Shown here piece by piece: positions 19,636 to 31,392 of a DNA stretch of 40,623 bases. Below the pieces are notes generated by a model, which saw only the letters and a program-made list of their open reading frames with translations, was not told the DNA's origin and ran no database searches. Source of the DNA: Ophioceras dolichostomum (lineage: Eukaryota; Ascomycota; Sordariomycetes; Magnaporthales; Ophioceraceae); the NCBI GenBank assembly GCA_003049485.1, contig PYST01000349.1, positions 1-40,623 of the forward strand, in the 5' to 3' direction. A program made the position numbers and the translations under genes. How positions within the stretch are numbered: position 1 is the first letter of the stretch; each line of letters opens with the position of its first letter.

Positions 19636-22600
19636 TCACTCCTCATCAACGCTCCTCATGCCCTTCCCCCCTCCCCCACCTACAGCAGCGACCTTATTCC
19701 TCCCGCCACCACCAAGCTTCAAGATACTAAGCCGCTTGCGCACGCTTCCCATCTTGACGAGTCCGCCGCCTGTCTGACCACCACCAGTATCGCCAAGGCC
19801 GAAAGACTGCGTGGTAGTAGTAGCAGCAGCCCCAAACTTCTCCCCAGCGCCACTATTCGCAGTCGTGAGCCTCGAGCGGTGGGACTGGTCCGCATAAGTG
19901 GTATTGTCGCCGCCCGAGTCCGTCACCCAGTCCTGCCCGGCGACGCCGGTAGTGGCGATGCTGTTGGCGCCGTTAGCGTCGTATGCACCATCACCACCTG
20001 CACCCGCACCCGCACCCGCACCGTTCGGCATCGCTGCGTGCTTGTTGTTGTCGGAGGTCGTCGTCAAGTGCGAACGGAAGAAACTTCTGCGGTTGGGGTT
20101 ATCCTTGCTCGAGCTGCGACGACCAGCAACAGCGGGTTCGTCCGCGCCGTTGACATCCGCTGCGTCACCGTTCATGTGATGGTTGTGATGGTGATGCTCC
20201 TTCTTCCTGCCGCCCAGGAAGCTGAGCCGCGCGCCTCGGCCGTGCAGGAACGACACGGGCTGCACGGTGGACAGCTCCTCTGGCGCCGCGGCGGCGACTG
20301 GGGCGGGGGCAGCGGCGCCGCCTCCGTTGACGAGGCCGCCGACGCCGAGGCCGCCGCCGGGTGAGACGGAGCCCTGCAGCTGCTGGAGCGCGGGCGAGTG
20401 CTGCTGGATCGGAGAGGTGCGGGACCAGCTTGGTGAGATCCCGGAGCTGTTGTCGCGCATGATCTGGGGAGGGGTGAAGATGGCTATCTCGGGGGCGAAT
20501 GTCGTCTCGAAGTCTAAGGAGCAAAAAGGAAATGTGAAATGGTCTGTCAGCATGCTAATCGTGCTTTAAAAGGGAATGAGTGAGCCGAGCGGAGGGGCTG
20601 CGTAGGTAGGTAGGTAGACTTACATTGCTGGAGATCCGCATGGTGTCGAGCAAGGATCTCATTCTGGCTCTTCGCGAACGTGGCCAGGCAGCGCTTCAGC
20701 ATGATAGCATGGTCGACGAGCGCCATCTTGATGGCGTTGTCCTGGGGATCCAGCACGGGACTCGGCTGCTGCGGCTGCAGTGACGGCTGCAGCTGCAACT
20801 GCTGGCTCAACTGCAGCATATGGTCCCCGGCCCCACCGCCTCCATCGGCGCCGGCCTCCGCATCAGCCGGGGCAGTCGGCGGCGTGGCGATCAGCTGGCG
20901 GTAGCACGCGACGCTGCTCTCCGAGTTCGGGTTGACCGACACGCTGACGGCGTCGACGAGCAGCTGGGCCAGCTCCCTGCTCGAGTCCCCCTCCTGTATC
21001 TTCCTCTCCACGACCGTCATCTCCAGCGTCTTGCGCACGATGCGCTCCAGCGCTGCCTCCTTCGCGCCCAGCCGCACCTCGCGCGACTCAACGATCTCGC
21101 TGCGGCGCAGGATCGTCGGGAACGGCTCGGCCGTGGTGTAGACGATCTTCTCGGCGAAGTGCTCCGTCACGGGGCCCGTGGTGCTGCGGCGGGAGGAGAT
21201 GGAGAAGGTCTGCGGGTGCGACGAGACGAGGTAGTCGCGGATCGCCTGGGGGACGCGCGACCGCTGGAAGACGGGGTGGGTTAGCTCGCGGTGCGGGCTG
21301 ATGGCCGAGATGACGAGGAACTGGCCCTCGACGTCGTCAACGTTCTCGCTCGCCACGATCTGGGCGGACGGGTACTGCTCCTGGATGCGGTCGGTGAATG
21401 CCGAGGCGCGCTCGATGGGGGACCCTTCGTAGACGAACTCCTTGTCGCGCACGCTGACGGGGAAGCCCAGCCCACGGAAGACAACCTTGTAGTATTTGGG
21501 GACCAGGCGGTCGCTCTTGGCGATGGTCTCGTAGATGGTCGCGATAGCACGCTCGGTGCGGGCAAGCTTGGAGAAATCGAAGACGTTGGTCTCGTACTGC
21601 AGCTGGAGCTCCTTGTAGGCGGCCAGCGCGCTGCTCCAGGCGGCGCCGTCTTCGAAGTGCTTGATCATCTCGAAGTAGATGCGCTCCTTGCGCTCGAAGT
21701 GCGACTGCACTGGGAAGTCCGGGTCGGCCAGGGCGGGTGCGGTTCGGCTAGGGTCCCAGTCGTAGAGATCGGCGTGCAGACGCAGCGCCAGTCCTGCCTC
21801 GCCGTGGTTGCGGGCTTCGGCCTGTAGATTCGCCAGCTGATGCACGTAGCGCACGAAGATCTCCTCCTTCTGCATGTCGCGCAGGAACTCCATCAGGCGC
21901 AGACGGTGGATCAGGTGGGTCGCCTCTGCCGCCCGTGAACCGTCGCCACTATGGACGGCCACCAGCAGCTCAAGGAACTCATCGACCGTGTTCATCAGCT
22001 CGTTGACAGCCGCGTAGAGCGGGTCGCCGCCTTCGACTCGGCTCAGGGGTTCGAAGCGCTCCAGGAGCTCACCCACGAACAGCTTCTGCAGGATGCTCTC
22101 GGTGAGGGGTCGCGAGCCGAGGTAGACGTCGAGGCAGTCGATGATCTCGGCCTGTATGACCGAAAGATCCTCGCTCAGTGTCCACTCGCTAACCATCATA
22201 GTCTGCAGCACCTCGACGGCCATACGGCGCAGGCCCTCGTGCACACTCAGACAAAGCTCGACGATGGGGCCCACCAGCGTCGGCACGTACTGCACCTGGT
22301 AGCCGCCCATCTTAACGAGTCCGTAGCGCGTGCGCTCCTCGGCGCTCGTCTCCCAGCCGATGGCCTCCCACGTGCGCCGCAACAGCTCAGCGCCATGCTC
22401 GCGGACGTCGCCCGCGATCTTCCACACAGCCCGCCGCTTCTGCTCGGGGAACGTCTCTAGCGCCAACGACGGACTGCCGACAAGTTTGAGCAGCGTAGTG
22501 AAGAATAGCTTCCACAACTCCGTTCCGAAGTTCTCGGCCTCGTCGGGGTGCGGCAAGAACGACTCCAGCAGGATGCCCGACAGGTACTCGAGCGTGCGCA

Positions 22601-25600
22601 TCGTCGACTTGTGGTGGAAGATGTGCACGCTCAGCCAGCTGGCGGGGAACGCCTCGCCCTGGAGGATGCTCATGTGCACCGTGAGCGTGTTCTCAAGCAC
22701 CACCTGCAGTTCGTCCTCGGCAAGCTCGAGCTGCATGCCGCTGGGCGAGTTTGAGAGAGCCGAGAGCACGGCCGACAGCTCGACGAGCGCCTCATCGAAG
22801 TCGGCGGCATCTGCACTGGCCAAAGATGACGGAGTCGGGCGGGTGGGGAAGGGATATTGTATGGGAAACAGGAGCGAGAGCCGCGACCGCGAACGGCGCG
22901 GCACAGCCTGGATGGCGGCATACGACTGCATGATCTTGGGGATGTAGTCGGGGATCTCTGGACCCAGGTGGTCGACCTGGCTGGCCAGCACGGAGCAGCA
23001 CAGGCGTACCTGTTCCTTCCACTGTTCCGTCACCTCGTCGGTGCGGCCCCAGTGCGGCGCGATCCACCGCACTGTGTTGGCGCTCAGCGCGGACCGTTGT
23101 TCCGGATGGGCAAAGATGTCGAGCTTGGAGTAGTTGATGATCAGCACGAGCTTGTACAGCACCAGCTTTCCTTTCACCAGCGCGCACGAGTCCATGAAGT
23201 CGATCGCAATGTGCAGGATCTCCTCGGTGGTCAGCAGCCCCGCCAGCTCGGGGAGCCACGTGTGGAAGTGCTGCACCGCCAGCGTCTGGCTGCCCACGAA
23301 CGCGGGAAGGGTGCTGCGCATCATCGCGTCCAGCGCCTTGAAGATGCTGCGCAGGTGTCTCGTGAAACCTGGCGCCGAGGTCGTTATGCCAATGCCGGCT
23401 TCCTTCGCCTTTTGCAGCCCGCGCGCGTGCGTGATGAACTTGAGGATGTGCCTAACCACCTTGAAGGTCGCCCGCAGCTTGCGCGCCGTCTCCGGGTCCG
23501 CCGGCTCGGCTAGCAGTCGTGTGAACGACCGCACGAGGCAGGGGGTCGCGAAGGGGTAGTTGAACTTAGTCTCCGCGTACTGGTCGACCAGAGGGCCCAG
23601 GTTGAAGCGCCTGTCGTGGACAATATCCAGCACCCGCACCAGCGCCGTGAATACCAGGTCCTCGTACTCGTCGTTACCTGAGAACTCCACCAGGATAGCG
23701 AACAGAGCATCCAGCACCTCGCTCAACAGCTTAACGATCTCGATCTCGTCCACAAACACCAGCTGCTTAAGCACGGCGGGGATGTCCTCCTTGGCGCCCT
23801 CCTTCCACTTGATCAGGCCCAGGATGATCCGATCTTGGGAGAAGCGTGTGCTGCACAGGAAGCTCTCCAGTCGCAGGACCGCCAGGGGGCCGGTGACTTC
23901 GGCCTGGGTGTCGACGCCCCGGCTCCGTGCGGTCCACGGCAGCGACAGGTAGCCACCCTTGCCCGCCGCGTTATTGGGCTTGGGTGTCGCGGTGTTCTCA
24001 TCCACCTTGTAGAGCAGAAGCGAGTGCGTGCCGTCTCGGACAAACGCAGCCTGGTCCCACAACGGCATATAAGCCACCGCAAACGGCGAGCTGGGCATAT
24101 CGGCGATGAACATCACGACGTGCGAGGTGAAGACGTCTTGTGGCGGTACCAAAAGCCGGATAGTCTGGCCCCAGTGGTCCCCACGCTCGGTAGCGACAGT
24201 CTTCCATGTGCTAACGCCCTCGCTGTTCGACGACGGGTAGATGCAGTGGTCGATCCGCTCCCCCGAGGCCCTGCGGACCTCCAACGTGAGCTGCAGGTTG
24301 TTGGCATGTAGGCTGCTCGGTAGGGACGTCGCGCTGCCTCCGAATCTCGACAACAGGTTTTGCCTCGAGAGGACCGCCTCGTCGATTGTGATATATATGT
24401 CAGACCTTGGCTTGGTGGGCGCACCGGAGAAGCCAGTCCTCTGCGTCTTGCAAACGCCAGAAAGCAGGGTCGGGGTCGCCTTGATCAGCGTGTCGGCATC
24501 CGGGTGGTTGAACGGCCGCAAGTTCACTTGGAGTCGCTCAGAGCCTCGGGACTTCTCGAAGTGCCCGGTTTTGCTGTGGATGATCTCGCGGATCAGGGGT
24601 TCCACGTCTTCGCCGTCTCGGTGTTTCTCGGCCGCAACCCTGTCCGAAGGCGACCATATGCTCAGCACATGCTCGACCTCGTCTTCGTGCTTCATGATCG
24701 CACTGAGCTTCATGATGCCCACTCCAACGGTACGATCAGCGTAGATAACAGATGATCCGTCCAGGGATGTCCTTGTCGCCTTGGAATTCGCAGTGCTCGG
24801 TGGTGGTCCATCCCGGCTGTCGGGGCCTCCAGTTCCGGGCCGTCCTTCTTCACTTTGCTCGTTGAGCGGATCGAGTTTGGGTCCTCCTCTAGAGAACGCC
24901 GATCTCGTGCTCTTACCGGCCCACATCAGACTCCGGCGCATGGACTTGTTCCCGCTCGAGAGTGGGGGCTTGGCGTGGTCTCTTCCAAACGACGGCGTGG
25001 TGTGCGTGTCTCGTCCCGTACCAGATCGCGAGGTGGGCTTCCCCGTGGCAACTATCTGCTGAGAAGAATTGACCTTGACCACAAGGAATAGCTCGGTGTC
25101 GACTGATGGAACGTCGCCGATGTCGGACGGTGTCAGGTCTGTGAAGAGGGCGCGCATCGGCACGTGCTTCGTCAAGCCCCCGATTGCACCGCCTGCTGGC
25201 ACCGCGACAGCATAGTTTTCCGAGAGGCGGACCAGCCCGCCACCACCGACCCTGTGAGCCAGGTAGAAGACGAGGGACGAGGCCTCATTGGAGGCTCCGG
25301 CGAATCCCTTGATATCGACTAGTAGGTGATGCAACGCAGTGAGCTCGACAGCTGGCTGGGGTGGTTCGTCCAAGAGGCTCATAACGGACTGGAGCTTAGT
25401 AACCTCGACCACAGAGTCGTCACCAGTCATCACCCTTCCGCGCTCGCGAGGGTCGCGCACGATGACCTCTCCACCGCAGAGCTTGTTCACCCGGACCAGG
25501 TCCCACACCGTCTTCTCGCGCAGCCTTCTATATTCCCAGGTCGTAAGCACGTTGTGTAGGAACTGCTGCCTCGAGAGGTTCAGCGTCGCGATCAGATGCG

Positions 25601-26294
25601 AGAGCTTGTCGAGCTTGTGGTACTGCCGCGCCAGCAGCAGGCCGTGTAGGTTCGTCGAGTGCCACTCCCGCAGGCAAGACGCGATCTCGTCGATGAGCGG
25701 CTCCGAGGCCGAGGTCGGAGTTTCGTCGCCGATCTTCAGCATGGGCACCGGGGCGGCCGGGCGAGGAGCACCCGGTTCGCGCTTGACGGGTATCGACAGC
25801 CGGCCCTGCTCGCCATTCGTAGCCTTCTTGTCCCGTTGCGAGTCGCCGACCTTATCCAGCCCCGCTATGGGCATCTCGAGAACCCGCGATTTCTCTCTCC
25901 TCTTCTTGGGATCGGTCGCCGTGGTGGGGCCGATGCCGCCCTTGCCCGAGTCGCTGCCCAGGTGAATGGGCTCGCCGGTGGCGGCGTCGATGCCACCCTC
26001 GCTGTCATTGTCGGTCTCGTCGGCCTCGCCGAGCAGTTCTCGCACCTCGACGCAGCTGCGTGGGAAGATGCCGCTGAAGACGCGGGCCTCCAGGGTCTGG
26101 CCCTTCACTGAGGTCAGGCCGGCGAGGAGACTGGGCGGGGCGACGAGGTATCCCCTCAGCCAGTTCCCGTCCGGCGTCTCCTCTATTATATACAGCTCAT
26201 CGCCGATCTCGAGAGGCAGGTCGGCCGGGCTCGAGGCTGTGAATGGATAGGTCGCAACAGCAAAAGCTATGCGAGGCAATGGGTGCCAGGGCAT
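19636..26294 (-). CDS. DOCK-family guanine nucleotide exchange factor (Dck1-like)
   Basis: Exons 26294-20624 and 20513-19636 are joined across a 110-nt intron (GTAAGT donor, CTTAG acceptor) and give about 2182 residues, a usual size for fungal DOCK proteins. An SH3 domain opens the protein (IAFAVATYPFTASSPADLPLEIGDELYIIEE to GIFPRSCVEV, about 8-80). A C2-like DHR-1 domain spans about 625-765 (DIYITIDEAVLSRQNLLS to YMPLWDQAAFVRDG). A DHR-2 exchange domain spans about 1475-1780 (GLALRLHADLYDWDP, then ERIYFEMIKHFEDG, YYKVVFRGLGFP and KEFVYEG). The C-terminus is Gln-rich and then Gly/Ala/Asn-rich, probably disordered. By family knowledge, DOCK proteins with an N-terminal SH3 domain pair with ELMO/Lmo1 and activate Rac or Rho5-type GTPases, acting in polarity, stress and mitochondrial signalling. 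Met 26294 was chosen because it directly precedes the SH3 domain, although the frame stays open to 26558. Confidence 0.9.
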
Positions 26295-29200
26295 GGTGGT
26301 CGGACGCGCATCTATCTCGTTTTTCGTTCCGGGCAAGTATCCACTCGGATCGGGATTTATATTGGTGATATTGAAAGAGTGCGTTAGGAAAGGAGCGTTA
26401 AATGTTGAACGCGCGCGAGCTAGTCGATGGCGGAGAGGGAAGGAGCGAGAGAAGGAACGAAGTGATCCGGTAGGTATTCGCGGCTCGGCCGTTCGTGGGT
26501 TTTGGGTTCGTGAGGCCAGACAGACTGGCGTTTTGGTGGAGCGGAGCAAGCACGGCACGGGGTATCAGGGTATCAGACGAGGGTCGAGGTCGTTCGCAAA
26601 CATTGAGGTTGGACGAAATCTCGGAAAGCCTGAAAGGCGAGGACGGGTCTCAATGGCTGCCGCAGACCGGTGCGGGCACGGGAGGGTGCAGAAAGCGCTT
26701 CCGAGTTTGCCTGCTGTGCAAGTACGGCGTGGTTGCGCGTAAAAGGTCGAGGGAATTTCGTTCAGTCGTGTCGTGAAGGAGAAGAGAGCGGCGGTGGTGG
26801 ATTGCTGTGCGAGTGAGCGCGAGGATACCAGTGGTCCACCCCTGAAAGCCAGATGCAAGAAAAAATAAAAATGCAGCTGGTGGTTGCGATGGTGGGTGGA
26901 GACCAGCTGTCTCTGGTCTCTGGAGATGGATGGTGGTGGGCAGGGGAAGTGGATCAAGACGTTGGACTCCCAGTTTGAGAAGGGATCGTCGGTGACAGTG
27001 AGATAAAGCCCGTGATTGCGAAAGTGATGAGGAAGTTCGACGTCTTCAACACGCGACAGAGGAATGATGAGGAGAAGGGCAATTGCTGGCGAAAGTTCGG
27101 CGGAGGCTTCACGAAACATTCCCTGTACTTGTTTTTGCCTGCCTCATGTTCAGCATGTGGTGTCTCGCTCTAATTTTTTTGGCCTCCTTCCTTTTTCCCT
27201 TCGTGCCTGTGCTGCAGCAACGCGGGATGGGATAGAGTGGATGGACTTCACGTTCAGACAGGGGTTCACCAAATGCGACTAGGCTAATTACGGCCATTCC
27301 AGGGACGCCCGATGCAAGCTAGCTGGGGACGCTGTGCCACCAGCGCATCCAATCACTCGAAGTATCACAGATTGGTGAGGGACAAAACCTCGAGAGACAA
27401 CGACGACGGTGGCCCGACGGCGATGATTTTATCGATCTAGGTTTTTTTCAGTTGAGCAGAACACAGCAAAACAGGCCATCAGCGGCCGACCGGAGCCCAA
27501 TCGAAGACGTTTGCAATGATGCCTCGAAGCTTATCGCGCAGGTTTTACACCGCTTGCTGCAGGACCATGCGGTATACCGTTCATTGATGGTTCATCACCC
27601 CATCCCTACCCGCCCGCCGGCGTGCGCTCAGACGCACCCCTCCTCAAAAAAGGACGGCTCACGAACAAACAAACCTCCGCACGGTGCAGTTCGGATTCCT
27701 CTGGCCTCTCGGCTGTCGTGCACTGAGGGATGTTCGAATGAAGGGAGACAGGAGGCCGTGATATTGATCCTGCCAACGTGGCCAACGGACCGTTGCGTCT
27801 GTCATACATTGTCGTCGCCTTTGAAGAATGAAGCTCTCCCCATGTCCCGCATGTAAGGTCCCGTCTTTGTGGCGGCGGGCAAGGCGGCGATCAAGGCGGT
27901 CTGACGCCCCAGAGATACATGAGCCTGCTGCAAGCCTACCCACGCGAACGGCACGGGCGCTTTTCATCCCGCCGTCTTGGAATTCTCATCCCACTTGGGG
28001 CCTGTGTGTCGGCGAGGCACGGAATTTGGCCCGAGTTGTTTCTTAGATCCTCCTCGGGCGTCTTCGAAGTTTGGACATACGTGAGTCTCTACCTATCAGT
28101 TTCGCTTCGCCCATTGCCGCACCAGGCTGCCATTGGCCTCGAATGCCGAGAAACTCTTCCTTGCGGCGATGGAAGGTTCCATGAGCGGTCCAAGTTACTT
28201 CCTATCACTTAGATCCCGATGATCGTCCCCTGTCTTCCCGTCCTCGTATTTGCTATGAAAGGAAGCCGATAGTGACAGCCGGCTCGTAGTTGAGATCTCC
28301 TACTTTTTACTAGTTCCTACGTCCCTGTGTGTGCGCGCGAGATAACGGACGAACGAATTGTAGCCACCAGACACGTTCCTCAACGTTTCTCAACGCCCTG
28401 CAATGCAGTGCAGTGCAGTGCAGCCATAAGACGTGCAGGAAGGGGAAGTTTTGGCTGCCATCAAATCATTGCTTGCTGCACCTGCTTCGCCTGCAAAGAC
28501 AACCGATCACCACGAATGGGAGCGGGGAATGCCAGGAGGGGTTCGCTCACAATCTTGTTCATTGGATCCCCTGACCCGTGTTCCTGCATCGTGGCCAGGG
28601 GCCACATTCTGGTAAATGCACTCATCCACCCACACCCGACTTGGCTTTAGCTTTGGGGGTCCAGCCCAGCCTGAGCCAGGTCATCACATCAATGTCATCA
28701 TCTCTTCCATCCTCCCTTTTTACTCCCTCCATTCTCCAAGTAGGTCAGCAATTCGGTCGAAATGGGGGCGCACACATATCTACGTCCGTAAAAAGCAGAG
28801 ATGAGGGCTGTTTGGAGGATGTCTGCAGGAGTCACGATAATAATCACGGTCACTCGCTGTCAGCTCTTCATACGTTGGCATCGCTGTTGTGGACTTACCC
28901 CTGAACCAAGACCTCTCGTTGAGATTCAACGACGTGTGGCGTTTTGTCCCTGAATCGTGGCTTGCATACTAATCAGACATTACCACATTTCTTCAGCAGA
29001 AATGGAGCAAAGTCGGCTTCGAGAGGCAAGTATTGGCGAGGAGCTTCTAGAAGCAATGAGGCGCGCGTTGATTCACCTCTTCACTGCCCCGTCTTTTTCT
29101 TTTTTTCATTCTTCCTCAACAGCAAATACAGATGCCGGCCGGCAGCAACGTGCTGCTCTGTCACGTGGGCTATCATGTTAAGTGTCACGTGATACTATCT

Positions 29201-29590
29201 GCCCCTTTTTCTAGCCTCTTGTCTTGTTGCTGGATAGATCGTGGACAGTATGGCCCCTAAAATGGAATCGTAATTGAGGTCGGGCTCTCGTGGCGATCTT
29301 CCCTTCTCCTCTGTTGCCCGAGTTCCCGTCCCCGATCACGTTCTGGGGGCTGCGGTGCGGGTCACCTGCAACCGCCCTCTTGTTTTCAGCTCGTCGACGC
29401 CACCACATCCCATTGGTGAGCATCACAGCCTCTTCGATCAGCTTCCAGCCCAAGAATGACGGGCGATAAACCCCGTACGTCTTTCCTAAGGCTATCCATA
29501 ACTTTAATTTCTCGTCAGATCTCGTCGGTCCGGCCCTCAGGTGTTTCATGTCCATAAAGGCTTCTCCTCATGCGCTTCGACATCTAAATC
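26295..29590. other. Intergenic region, DOCK promoter and gene-poor stretch
   Basis: About 3.3 kb without a supportable gene. The left 0.8 kb presumably holds the DOCK leader and promoter. Frames of 60-135 codons overlap on both strands and show no domain. A CT-rich leader-like stretch and the short repeat at 28404-28423 are the only structures noted. Confidence 0.5.
28404..28423. repeat. (TGCAG)4 pentanucleotide repeat
   Basis: Four perfect tandem copies of TGCAG lie in intergenic DNA. Confidence 0.9.
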
Positions 29591-31242
29591 ATGAGAGGAA
29601 ACCTTGATCGCAACGAGACGGTGGATGGCGAGACTTGCGGGAACTGGTGGCGATATTCTGAAGAGTGGAACAGCCCTTCCTGGCCACTCCCCTGCCCGTT
29701 GCCACCATCCTCGTACAACCCCTTCAACATCACACAGCTCTCCGAGTTCAACGCCTCGTTAGCGGCTCTGATGATTGGCTTCCCCGGGTTTCGCCCTTAC
29801 CTTTGCCAGCACGCAGCCTCGCTCCTCAAAGTCAACGCGGCGGAAGAGCTTGTGTCTGTGATCAGCACCGATGAAACCCGGTGGCATCTCGACGTCGCTC
29901 CGGAGCTCAACCCTCCCTTGCTCAATTTGATGAGTTTTGCATCGATTATCCTGCCTTATCCGTTCAATAATTCTGGCCCGAGCGCAATCGTCGACTGGTG
30001 GGCTAATGGATTCCTCGGGAACCGCGATCACGTTTTGTGGAAGGCCAGGTTCATCGGAACGATAGCGAGGGTTTGTAACGCAGAGCTCTGTTACCAGACG
30101 GGCTTTGTCGGAAACGCGGATCTCATGGGGATAGGGGTAAGATATCTGACTAAGTTTCTCTATCCTCCTATTCCGAGGCCGCGTAACTAATATGTAACGT
30201 CAACGCAATACGGTGCTTGTAGATGTTGATTTCGATTCTCATTCTCATGAGCATCACCGTGGTATATACTCTCGTCTTGGCGATATCAAGCTTCTACATC
30301 ATGGCCACGAAGCGCACCAAAGGACCAGTCATCACCGCTCTCCACTCGGGGCTTGATGATTTCCTCCACGTGGTCCTCATCTACACCATGGCCGTCCAGA
30401 TCTCCGCGCTCGCGATCCGAAATCAGCCCGAGAACCGCATCGACAGCCTCCAGGCAGAGGCCATCAGCATATTCGCCAGCACGGCGCTAGCTGCGTTCTG
30501 CACGCACTTCCTCCAGCTCTGCCGCCAGAGGCCCTACACACTGCTTGCCGTGCCAGTGAGTGCGGTGCTCAACATCGCGACTTTCGCGACCGCCAAGGAT
30601 ACGGACGCCAAGCCGGGAACCGCCTTCGAGCGTTTGTGCCTCGGCGAACTCCACGGATGGAACAGGAATACGTACACCGCCAGTATCACGTTCTATACCT
30701 GGATCCCTATGGCCCTCGCCGCACTGTTGTCGCTGAAGCTCACCCCGCAAAAGGTCGACCTCTTCACCTGGGTCGGACTCTTCTACGTCATCGCCACCAC
30801 GCTCCCGACCGTACTCTTCCTAAATGCGATGGCGGTCAACATCCAGTATGTCCACGAGATGCTCGCAGAGCTCCGCAGCGTCTTCGACGACACCTTCACG
30901 TCGGTCCATGACAACTGGGGCTTTGGACAGATCTTAGCTTTGACCACTTGGGTCCCGCCAGTTCTGGACCTGCTCTTCACTCTATTCACGGACAAGGCCA
31001 AGGCATACACCCGTCGCCTCCCGACTCCGTGGGTGGCGACACTCCCCGGCGACAGCACAACAGCGGCTCCTTCTGATGCTCCTGCTACGGCGCCGGAAGA
31101 TCAGACCCAACCAACAGCCGGAGCGACGACACCCGTCGCCGGAGTTGGGGCACCAGCGACCATGACTTTAGAATCTGGGGGAATCAATCCTGAGTCCCGC
31201 CCACTCCCAGTGCGTCGCGCAAGCGTCAGATCACTACCATAG
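29591..31242 (+). CDS. Seven-transmembrane protein with cysteine-containing N-terminal domain, unknown function
   Basis: Exons 29591-30136 and 30223-31242 are joined across an 86-nt intron (GTAAGA donor, TAACTAAT branch region, TGTAG acceptor) and give 521 residues. I do not recognise a characterised family. Residues 1-182 are mainly hydrophilic, with five cysteines and N-glycosylation sequons (NET, NIT, NAS, NNS), so they may face outward or the lumen. No signal peptide is evident. Seven hydrophobic segments follow, at about 183-209, 229-247, 262-281, 286-304, 335-353, 362-387 and 419-437, and then an 84-residue Pro/Thr/Ala-rich tail. The topology (large N-terminal domain, seven helices, soluble tail) resembles receptors, but no GPCR signature was seen. 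Such membrane genes occur in accessory regions of filamentous fungi. Its stop lies 150 bp from that of the convergent HET-domain gene. Confidence 0.8.
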
Positions 31243-31392
31243 CCCCGAGACAGTAATAGAAATGGGTATCCTCGAACAACATACGACTCAAGTGGCAATG
31301 CTCCCCCGGCTCTCCTATGCCAGTGGTAGAGTGAGAAGTACGCCTTCGCTCGTTGCGCGCCCCGGACCACATAGATGTGAGTTCGGTAAGTA

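Noticed and set aside
20820..24755. Several 130-220 codon frames on the plus strand opposite the DOCK gene
   Set aside because: They are antisense shadows of a strongly supported coding sequence and show no domain of their own.
27452..28904. Frames of 80-135 codons in the gene-poor stretch right of the DOCK gene
   Set aside because: They overlap on both strands, have no domain, no convincing splice pattern and no composition typical of the neighbouring genes.
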